A stretch of DNA of 9,045 bases from Anaerolineales bacterium (GTDB taxonomy: Bacteria > Chloroflexota > Anaerolineae > Anaerolineales > Villigracilaceae): contig JANTFU010000081.1 of the NCBI GenBank assembly GCA_024763295.1, forward strand, positions 1 to 9,045, in the 5' to 3' direction. Positions 1 through 4,700 of this stretch are shown here, piece after piece. The notes below the pieces were generated by a model. It did no database searches and had not been told where the DNA came from. It worked only from the letters and a program-made list of their open reading frames with translations. Within the stretch, counting starts at the first letter, position 1, and every line of letters begins with the position of its first letter. The position numbers were made by a program, and so were the translations under genes.

Positions 1-2
1 TG

Positions 3-125
3 CTCAGCCAAATCCCCTATGAAGATTTAACGCCCGAGCCAATCGAACTGCCCGAACGACAAAACAACGACGGCTACATCCGCCCACCGTTTACAGACCA
101 AACCTTTGTGCCGGAAATTTACTAG
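3..125 (+). CDS. C-terminal end of a truncated gene, possibly a PPK2-type polyphosphate kinase
   Basis: An open frame enters from the left edge and ends at TAG 123-125, giving the last 40 residues of a protein whose start lies outside the window. The tail is acidic and proline-rich. It contains LSQIPYEDLTPEPIELP near its start and closes with QTFVPEIY. From memory, some PPK2-family polyphosphate kinases carry a similar IPYE...LP.RQ...FVPE.Y tail after the kinase core, but the Walker motifs and lid are not in the window, so the identity is a guess. Codon use resembles the neighbouring genes, which supports real coding. It runs toward mgsA (convergent), with a strong hairpin 31 nt after the stop. 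If it is PPK2 it would make or use polyphosphate, which would fit the phosphate-related genes beside it. Confidence 0.5.
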   Translation, partial: LSQIPYEDLTPEPIELPERQNNDGYIRPPFTDQTFVPEIY

Positions 126-155
126 GCAAGCAACGCCAGCAAAGGAACACACGAG

Positions 156-204
156 GAAAGCAGAAAGAGGAAAGAATTAAAACATCTTTCCTCTTTCTGC
201 TTTC
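156..204. terminator. Long perfect hairpin between convergent genes, likely bidirectional terminator
   Basis: Positions 156-175 and 185-204 are perfect inverted complements (20 bp) around a 9-nt A/T loop. One arm is purine-only apart from a single C and the loop-closing end, and the other is pyrimidine-rich, so on either strand the 3' arm is T/C-rich. There is no long pure U tract, so it is not a textbook intrinsic terminator. Its place, 31 nt after the stop at 125 and about 150 nt beyond the mgsA stop on the other strand, suits a shared transcription end. It could instead be a dispersed repeat. Confidence 0.5.
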
Positions 205-355
205 ATTAAACTGCTTGCAAAAATCTATTTTTCTCCTGCTCCCTGCGCCGTCCTCGGCGCGGGTTTCTAACAAATATCGCTGTCGGGGACGGCGGCTAAA
301 GTTCTTATGCAAGCGGTCTATTTACATCAACAACAGATTCGCGCATAAAAAAACA
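205..355. other. Non-coding spacer with a GC-rich hairpin
   Basis: There is no convincing gene here. Positions 245-250 (GCGCCG) and 255-260 (CGGCGC) form a 6-bp stem with a 4-nt loop, extendable by CCC 241-243 with GGG 261-263 across one bulged base. GCCGTCC at 247-253 can alternatively pair with GGACGGC about 40 nt downstream, so two competing folds are possible. Apparent open frames crossing this stretch have no ribosome site or family resemblance. The structure may be a terminator for mgsA or one more dispersed palindromic repeat. Confidence 0.3.
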
Positions 356-820
356 TTATTCCTCTAAATTCAAATCATCCAAACTGCGCTCGTAAACCGC
401 CACCTTGCGCGTATATTCCTCTAACATCAACGGCGAGGAAATCATAAAATCTGCCGAGGAGCGATTATTGGCAATCGGAATATTCCAGACCTGCGCCAAA
501 CGCAACAACGCCTTCACATCGGGGTCGTGCGGTTGCGGCTCCAACGGATCCCAAAAGAAAATCAAAAAGTCAATTTCGCCCTCGGCGATTTTCGCGCCAA
601 CCTGCTGGTCGCCGCCCAACGGACCACTCTTCAGCTTGGTAATTGGCAGTTCCAAATGTTCTTCGAGTAAACTCCCCGTCGTTCCTGTGCCATAAAGATG
701 ATGGCGCGAGAGCGTCGATTTATTAAACTGACACCACTCCAACAAGTCTTTTTTCTTGTGGTCATGCGCCACAAGCGCAATATGTTTTTTGGGGGGAAGC
801 GGAATTTCCTTCAACGTCAT
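356..820 (-). CDS. mgsA: Methylglyoxal synthase
   Basis: This 154-residue cytoplasmic enzyme converts dihydroxyacetone phosphate to methylglyoxal plus inorganic phosphate, a bypass of lower glycolysis. The sequence aligns with E. coli MgsA almost without gaps: IALVAHDHK at 14-22, the phosphate-binding GTGTTG at 44-49, SGPLGGDQQVGA at 65-76, WDPL...PHDPDVKALLR from 90, and a SAD motif near 122-124. The E. coli catalytic and binding residues His19, Asp71, His98 and Asp101 fall at identical positions. The length matches the family (about 150). The ATG at 818-820 is preceded by a good AAAGGAG site and overlaps the phoR stop as ATGA, so the gene is translationally coupled as the last gene of phoB-phoR-mgsA. 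E. coli MgsA is inhibited by phosphate, which makes the operon partners meaningful. The family assignment is very secure. Confidence 0.96.
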   Translation of the reverse strand: MTLKEIPLPPKKHIALVAHDHKKKDLLEWCQFNKSTLSRHHLYGTGTTGSLLEEHLELPITKLKSGPLGGDQQVGAKIAEGEIDFLIFFWDPLEPQPHDPDVKALLRLAQVWNIPIANNRSSADFMISSPLMLEEYTRKVAVYERSLDDLNLEE

Positions 821-2085
821 AGTTGCTCCTTTACGCTCGGTAATGTGAAATAAAAAGTACTGCCGTGCCCTTCAATACTTTCTACCCAAATTGTACCCCC
901 ATGCGCCTCCACAAGATGCTTCGAAATCGACAATCCCAAGCCCGTGCCACGACTGGCACGCGCACGGTCGGTTTTATAAAAACGTTCGAAAATGCGCGCC
1001 AGATCGCGGGATGGAATGCCAATACCCGAATCCGCAACCGCGAAGCGGACTTTAGCGGAATCAGGCTGACAGGAGAGCGTCACCGCGCCGCCCGGGGATG
1101 TGAACTTGATTCCGTTATGGATAAGATTAACAAGTACCTGTTCAATTCTCACTAAATCCGCGTGGACAGGCGGCAAATCTTCCGAGCAGTCGAACGTCAA
1201 ATCAATTCCGGCACGCTCAGCTTGCATCCGCATCCGCTCGGCGGCACGCTGCAAGATTTTCTGCGGGGAAATCGAGTGCAGGTTAAGCTGCACTTGCCCC
1301 GATTCGATGCGTGAGAGATCGAGCAATTCCTGTGCCATTTGGGTGAGCGCATCCACTTCGGTGACGATGTGCGCTAAAAAGCGTTCGGCAGCGGGCGGAT
1401 CGTCAAGAGCGCCGTCTTGCAGGGTTTCGGTGAGAGCTTTGAGCGAAGCCAGCGGTGTGCGCAACTCATGCGAAAGGTTGCTGATAAAGTCACGGCGCAC
1501 GGTCTCAAGACGGCGCAGGCGAGTCAAATCTTGGATCAGCACCAAGCTGCCGCCGGGCATATACCGGTCGGGCGCGACGACAATCTGCAAAAAACCGCGC
1601 TGATACGGCAGTTCAAGCACTTCGCTGTGCAAGCTGCCGCTCTGTTTGCTGGCTTGCCAAGTCTCGATAAATTGATAATACCGCAACGCTTCAGCGACTC
1701 GACGCCCGACCAAGTTTTTCCGGTTCTCGTTGAGCAATTTATGCGCAGCGGGGTTGGCAAACTCGATGGCGCCCTCTTCATCGGAGAGGATAATACCATC
1801 TGGAATTTGCTCTAAAACCGCAGCCAGACGCGCGCCATCCGCTTCGGTCTCATTCAATTTTCGCTGCAACTGCGTATTCAGCGCAGCGACCGCGTTTGAA
1901 AGTTCTTCGAGTTTGGGAAGGTCTTGGGGCAATTCTGCCGGGATGGGGAAGGAAATCGTAACATCACGCAATGTTTTGCTGAAGGCATCTATCCGCCGAC
2001 GCAAGGAATAATAACGCCAGCCAAACCAAAGCAGGAGGGCGCTGAAAATTGTAATGACAATATAGAAAAGCGTTGAAGAAATCAT
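817..2085 (-). CDS. phoR: PhoR-like sensor histidine kinase
   Basis: This 422-residue membrane histidine kinase very likely phosphorylates the response regulator encoded just upstream. It has one clear N-terminal transmembrane segment (about 4-23), a basic stop-transfer stretch (RRR), a probable coiled coil (56-92), a PAS domain (about 85-185), the dimerisation/H-box FISNLSHELRTPL with phospho-acceptor His206, then the ATPase domain with N-box VLVNLIHNGIKF (around 318-328), G1 DSGIGIP (352-358), F-box ERFYKTD and G2 GTGLGL (380-385). All catalytic motifs are intact. The ATG at 2085 lacks an obvious Shine-Dalgarno site, but there is no alternative Met before residue 177. It starts 41 nt after the phoB stop, and its TGA overlaps the mgsA ATG. 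No extracytoplasmic sensing domain is present. The PhoR name rests on domain layout and the PhoB partner; another PAS-containing OmpR-family kinase is possible. Confidence 0.85.
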   Translation of the reverse strand: MISSTLFYIVITIFSALLLWFGWRYYSLRRRIDAFSKTLRDVTISFPIPAELPQDLPKLEELSNAVAALNTQLQRKLNETEADGARLAAVLEQIPDGIILSDEEGAIEFANPAAHKLLNENRKNLVGRRVAEALRYYQFIETWQASKQSGSLHSEVLELPYQRGFLQIVVAPDRYMPGGSLVLIQDLTRLRRLETVRRDFISNLSHELRTPLASLKALTETLQDGALDDPPAAERFLAHIVTEVDALTQMAQELLDLSRIESGQVQLNLHSISPQKILQRAAERMRMQAERAGIDLTFDCSEDLPPVHADLVRIEQVLVNLIHNGIKFTSPGGAVTLSCQPDSAKVRFAVADSGIGIPSRDLARIFERFYKTDRARASRGTGLGLSISKHLVEAHGGTIWVESIEGHGSTFYFTLPSVKEQL

Positions 2086-2126
2086 ATTTAAGCTAAAACA
2101 GCGTGCACCCTGCCCCTTGCAACTTT

Positions 2127-2837
2127 TTATCCTTCAAAACGGTAGCCTCCGCCCCGCACTGTGATGATGCGTTCCGGGTTGGCGGGGTCATCTTCGATCT
2201 TTTTGCGCAACCAGCGGATGTGAACATCCACCGTGCGGCTATCGCCGACATAGTCCCAGCCCCAAACGCGCTCAAGGATAAATTCGCGCGTGAGCATTTG
2301 TCCGCGATGCTCGGCAAAAAAAAGCAAAAGTTCGTATTCCTTCGGTTTAAGGGAAATCACTTCACCAGCGAGGGTCACTTCGTGGCGAGTGATATTGATC
2401 TCTAACTTGCCAAAAGAGAGTGTTTCTTGCGGGGAGTCTTTTTCGGTATAACGTTCGAGTTCTTCCTGATGCAGACGCGAGCGGCGTAATTGCGCTTTGA
2501 CACGCGCCATCAACTCGCGCATGGAAAAGGGCTTGGTCAGGTAATCGTCGGCGCCCATTTCAAGCCCGAGAACGCGGTCAATCTCTTCGTCGCGGGCGGT
2601 CAGCATAATGATGGGGACGTTCATCTCCCGCCTGAGGATGCGGGTAATTTCGAGTCCGTCTAAGCCGGGCAGCATTAAATCGAGCAAGAGCAAGTCCGGG
2701 TCCATGCTGCGTGCCGCGTTCAGGGCTTCACGCCCATCGCCCACGACAGTCACTGCGTATCCCTGCTTTTCAAGATTGTAAGAAATCGTTTCCTGTAAGG
2801 TGGGTTCGTCTTCAACGACGAGGATTTTTTCAGGCAT
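2127..2837 (-). CDS. phoB: PhoB/OmpR-family response regulator
   Basis: This 236-residue two-domain transcription factor has a receiver domain (1-120) holding the acidic pocket Glu9-Asp10, phospho-acceptor Asp53 (in LLLDLMLPG), Thr80 and Lys102 in TKPF. An acidic linker (about 121-138) precedes the OmpR/PhoB winged helix (about 140-235) with the recognition-helix region RTVDVHIRWLRKKIE and the terminal hairpin ITVRGGGYRFEG. Length and motifs match full-length PhoB/RegX/PhoP regulators. ATG 2835-2837 follows an AGGAAA ribosome site at suitable spacing. It is the first gene of phoB-phoR-mgsA and is expected to be phosphorylated by the adjacent kinase and to control phosphate-starvation promoters, perhaps including its own. 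The target regulon cannot be read from the window, and no pst or phoU genes are present, so the specific phosphate role is inferred from family resemblance. Confidence 0.88.
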   Translation of the reverse strand: MPEKILVVEDEPTLQETISYNLEKQGYAVTVVGDGREALNAARSMDPDLLLLDLMLPGLDGLEITRILRREMNVPIIMLTARDEEIDRVLGLEMGADDYLTKPFSMRELMARVKAQLRRSRLHQEELERYTEKDSPQETLSFGKLEINITRHEVTLAGEVISLKPKEYELLLFFAEHRGQMLTREFILERVWGWDYVGDSRTVDVHIRWLRKKIEDDPANPERIITVRGGGYRFEG

Positions 2838-2878
2838 TTTCTTTCCTGTTTGGGGAATTTTCTTTATTTTGATTTTAA

Positions 2879-2928
2879 ATTATACGGCAGAACAATTTGA
2901 TTATAGAGTACAATACCATCGTTAACAG
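2879..2928 (-). promoter_or_regulatory. Candidate phoB promoter region
   Basis: On the minus strand there are two exact TATAAT hexamers, at 2884-2879 and 2905-2900. The upstream one has CTGTTA at 2928-2923 with a 17-nt spacer, a poor -35 (3 of 6 to consensus) as is common for activator-dependent promoters. It would leave a 5' UTR of roughly 55 nt before phoB. TTAACA 2922-2927 and TTTAGC 2932-2937 on the plus strand loosely resemble Gram-positive Pho-box hexamers, but I cannot call a Pho box from this. Confidence 0.35.
2909..2914 (+). promoter_or_regulatory. Candidate -10 of the riboswitch/btu transcript
   Basis: TACAAT (5 of 6 to TATAAT) lies about 33 nt before the riboswitch P1 stem, so transcription from around 2921 would include the whole aptamer. 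No good -35 is found 16-18 nt upstream. The motif lies within the phoB promoter region, so the two divergent transcription units would share regulatory DNA. Support is weak. Confidence 0.25.
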
Positions 2929-2946
2929 AACTTTAGCAATCCAACA

Positions 2947-3125
2947 CAAATAAGGTACCTTTGGTTTAATGGCGAAGCCGGTCAAAGTCCGGCGCTGTCG
3001 CGCAACTGTAGGATTAGTTGAATAGTTCTTCGTTGATTCGTTGGGTAGTTTTTCACTATCGAACGAACCAACTATCAAACTAGCTAACTATCAAACTAAT
3101 CAAGCCAGGTCGCCCGCCTTATTTG
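2947..3125 (+). ncRNA. Cobalamin (B12) riboswitch aptamer
   Basis: The aptamer is recognised by conserved segments in order: AAGGTACC at 2952-2959, the core GAAGCCGGTCAAAGTCCGGC (2974-2993), CTGTCGCGCAACTGTA (2995-3010), and the B12 box AAGCCAGG (3102-3109) running on through TCGCCCGCC. Flanking 9-mers CAAATAAGG (2947-2955) and CCTTATTTG (3117-3125) pair perfectly as P1, fixing the boundaries. GCCGG 2977-2981 pairs with CCGGC 2989-2993. The stretch between CAACTGTA and the B12 box (3011-3101) is a long variable arm made of about 8-nt tandem repeats. The first genes downstream are btuF, btuC and btuD, exactly what such switches control. B12 binding would be expected to repress. The B12 box departs from the usual AGGAGACC, so affinity or ligand form could differ. 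Confidence 0.92.
3012..3101 (+). repeat. Octameric tandem repeats forming the riboswitch variable arm
   Basis: The right side is four consecutive 8-nt units of form AACTAnnn, starting at 3070, 3078, 3086 and 3094. The left side is a run of GTTnnnnn units starting at 3017, 3025, 3032, 3040 and 3048 (one unit is 7 nt). The two sides pair: GATTAGTT 3012-3019 with AACTAATC 3094-3101, and ATAGTT 3022-3027 with AACTAT 3086-3091, across a 2x2 mismatch. The array is therefore both a tandem repeat and a hairpin inside the aptamer. Confidence 0.75.
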
Positions 3126-3127
3126 CA

Positions 3128-3157
3128 TTCCACAAAGCTCGCGCAAAGGAGGTGGAA
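3128..3157 (+). promoter_or_regulatory. Post-aptamer hairpin, probable P13-type kissing-loop stem
   Basis: TTCCAC 3128-3133 pairs with GTGGAA 3152-3157 just after P1. The 18-nt loop contains TCGCGCAA (3139-3146), identical to an 8-mer in the aptamer at 2998-3005 and built round self-complementary CGCG, so loop-loop pairing is possible. Class-I cobalamin riboswitches use such a kissing loop next to the aptamer. The stem also traps part of the GGAGGTG element (3148-3154) used in the proposed antiterminator. Confidence 0.5.
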
Positions 3158-3183
3158 CGATTAACAGAATTTTTGTCTATTAA

Positions 3184-3216
3184 CGCCTCCCCTGCCTCGT
3201 GCAGGGGATTTTGATT
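3184..3216 (+). terminator. Riboswitch-controlled intrinsic terminator
   Basis: CCCCTGC 3189-3195 and GCAGGGG 3201-3207 form a perfect 7-bp GC-rich stem with a CTCGT loop, followed by ATTTTGATTCTT. The T tract is interrupted. CGCCTCC 3184-3190 can instead pair with GGAGGTG 3148-3154 (7 bp, one U-G), which would steal the first two stem bases and act as antiterminator. The layout predicts premature termination when B12 is bound, more than 300 nt before btuF. Confidence 0.65.
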
Positions 3217-3249
3217 CTTAGGAATGAGGATTAAATAAGTGCAAAATTA

Positions 3250-3365
3250 CAGTCCCTGAGCGGAGCGCTGAACGGTAGTGAAGTGCGCAGTCGAAGGGCG
3301 ATTTTTCAGGGAATGCCATCCTTCGACTACAGGCTCAGACGCTGTCGCCTTCCGCTCAGGAACTG
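3250..3365. repeat. Imperfect palindromic dispersed-type repeat, copy 1
   Basis: The ends 3250-3264 and 3351-3365 are inverted complements at 14 of 15 positions (core CCTGAGCGGA / TCCGCTCAGG). Inside, AGTCGAAGG 3289-3297 pairs perfectly with CCTTCGACT 3320-3328. The same end sequence recurs at 4540-4554 and, less exactly, at 4678-4692. It has no coding capacity. It lies in the leader between the riboswitch terminator and btuF and would fold in the mRNA. Confidence 0.75.
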
Positions 3366-3404
3366 GCAGAACTTTGTATGTTATTTAATTTTTGTTCCTT
3401 ACGG

Positions 3405-3510
3405 TGGCTGAGTAGCTCCATTCGTTTCGGAGCGTACCGAAGCCACAGAACTTGTTCGTATCAATGTTGGTTTCGATACGGCGACGATAAAACTGTCGCC
3501 TACTCAACCA
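3405..3510. repeat. Branched palindromic repeat upstream of btuF
   Basis: The outer arms 3405-3415 (TGGCTGAGTAG) and 3500-3510 (CTACTCAACCA) pair at 11 positions, with one G-U. The next arms 3433-3445 and 3468-3480 pair over 13 positions with two G-U. Two small hairpins are nested: GCTCC 3415-3419 with a downstream GGAGC, and GGCGAC 3480-3485 with GTCGCC 3495-3500. This is a multi-branched fold typical of mobile or REP-like intergenic palindromes. CTGAGTAG and CTACTCAG recur within 4540-4692. Confidence 0.7.
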
Positions 3511-3542
3511 ACGCTTACCCAAAATAACGGAGAAATCACCCA

Positions 3543-4529
3543 ATGAAAAAAACAATCCTTTTTCTTTTAACCTTGACCCTGCTGCTCGGTGCTTGCGCCC
3601 CAGCCGTCACTCCCACCGCCGCGCCCGCGGAGCCTGCTCCTGCCACCGCCACCGTCATTCCAACCGCAGAGCCGACCGAAGAACCGACCCCCGAACCAAT
3701 GGTCTTCACCGACGACCTCGGCAATGAACTGACCTTCACTGAATACCCGCAAGCTATTCTTTCCATCTCACCTTCGACCACCGAAATTCTTTTCGCTATC
3801 GGCGCAGGCGAGCAAGTCATCGGGCGCGACGATATGTCCATCTACCCCGAAGAAGCTGCCGCGCTGCCCAGCATCGGCTCGCTCTGGGGCGACCTGCCCA
3901 CCGAAGCCATTCTTGCTATGGAACCCGATCTAATTGTCGTAGCAGAAATCGTCTCTGCCGAACAAGTCGCAGCCTTGCAGGAACTCGGATTACAGGTCTA
4001 TTGGCAGAAAAATCCGACCGATTATGACGGATTATGGGAAAATCTACGCGACTTTGGCGCGTTGACCGGTCACGAAGACGAGACCGAAACGCTCGTGAGT
4101 GAACTTGCTGCCCGCGTGGACGCAGTGAACGCGGCAATTGCCCCCATCTCCGCCCGCCCGACCGTTTTCTACGAGTTGGATGCCACCGACCCCGCCAATC
4201 CGTGGACAACCGGTGCCGGCACCTTCATTGACCTAATTATCAACACCGCCGGCGGCATCAACGCTGCCGCAGAATTGCAAGGGGACTACACCCAAATCAG
4301 TTCCGAGCAGTTGATCGCCATCAACCCGCAGATTATTCTCTTGAGCGATGCCCTCTACGGCACCACGCCCGAATCCGTTGCCGAGCGTGCCGGTTGGGAT
4401 GCGATTAGTGCCGTGCAAGAAGGCAATATCTACCCCATTGACCCGAATATTATGAGCGTCCCCGGTCCCCGTCTCGTCGACGGGTTGGAAGAAGTTGCCA
4501 AGATTTTTCACCCTGACGTTTTAGAGTAA
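3543..4529 (+). CDS. btuF: Corrinoid-binding lipoprotein of a B12 ABC importer
   Basis: This 328-residue substrate-binding protein would capture cobalamin or other corrinoids outside the membrane and deliver them to BtuC. It starts with a short signal sequence MKKTILFLLTLTLLLGAC, a good type II lipobox with Cys18 as lipidation site. A disordered tether rich in Pro, Thr, Ala and Glu (about 20-52) follows, then a class III periplasmic-binding fold (Peripla_BP_2): DDLGNELTF near 57-65, ILSISPSTTEILFAIGAGEQVIG, a GSLWGDLPTEAILAMEPDLIVV block, and the C-terminal half with INPQIILLS and IYPIDPNIMSVPGPRLVDGLEEVAK. The length suits BtuF plus a tether. The family also binds haem and ferri-siderophores; the upstream cobalamin riboswitch decides for corrinoid. 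ATG 3543 gives the full signal peptide. Confidence 0.88.
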   Translation: MKKTILFLLTLTLLLGACAPAVTPTAAPAEPAPATATVIPTAEPTEEPTPEPMVFTDDLGNELTFTEYPQAILSISPSTTEILFAIGAGEQVIGRDDMSIYPEEAAALPSIGSLWGDLPTEAILAMEPDLIVVAEIVSAEQVAALQELGLQVYWQKNPTDYDGLWENLRDFGALTGHEDETETLVSELAARVDAVNAAIAPISARPTVFYELDATDPANPWTTGAGTFIDLIINTAGGINAAAELQGDYTQISSEQLIAINPQIILLSDALYGTTPESVAERAGWDAISAVQEGNIYPIDPNIMSVPGPRLVDGLEEVAKIFHPDVLE

Positions 4530-4539
4530 ACCAATCACC

Positions 4540-4692
4540 CAGTTCCTGAGCGGACGCTGAGTAGCCCGATGCTTTTCGGGCGTATCAAAGCGGCAGTCGA
4601 AGGACGGCATTTACAAGCACCGCTCTTCGTCTACGGGCTTCGATACGTTTCTCACTTCGCTCGAAACTACTCAGCCCTCCGCTCAGAGACTG
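4540..4692. repeat. Imperfect palindromic repeat, copy 2, between btuF and btuC
   Basis: The end 4540-4554 carries the same 15-nt sequence type as 3250-3264, and 4678-4692 is its inverse with two mismatches. Just inside, CTGAGTAG (from 4557) pairs with CTACTCAG (ending 4674), the motif of the 3405-3510 repeat, so this copy combines both repeat types. It fills nearly all of the 171-nt gap between btuF and btuC. A frame open through it reads into btuC but is repeat sequence, not protein. Confidence 0.75.
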
Positions 4693-4700
4693 GAATTATC

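Larger units (their letters stand above)
3208..3542 (+). other. Long untranslated leader of btuF
   Basis: Between the terminator stem and the btuF ATG there are about 335 nt with no gene. The stretch holds the two palindromic repeats at 3250-3365 and 3405-3510. The ribosome site for btuF is GGAG at 3529-3532, about 10 nt before ATG 3543. No promoter of good quality is seen, so btuF expression probably depends on read-through from the riboswitch. Confidence 0.5.

Noticed and set aside
1100..1815. Long plus-strand open frames opposite phoR (167 and 132 codons)
   Set aside because: They are antisense to an intact histidine kinase with every catalytic motif, show no family resemblance and lack ribosome sites.
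3012..3101. Repeated units resembling a small CRISPR or iteron array
   Set aside because: Units are only 8 nt, contiguous without spacers, inverted between the two sides, and lie inside a riboswitch aptamer. No Cas or replication gene is present.
3250..3365. Insertion sequence or MITE with its own transposase
   Set aside because: There is no coding capacity and I could not identify target-site duplications, so it is called only an imperfect palindromic repeat.
3536..3841. Minus-strand Gly/Ala/Val-rich open frame opposite the start of btuF
   Set aside because: It is antisense to the lipoprotein signal and Pro/Thr/Glu tether, whose codons create the apparent low-complexity protein.
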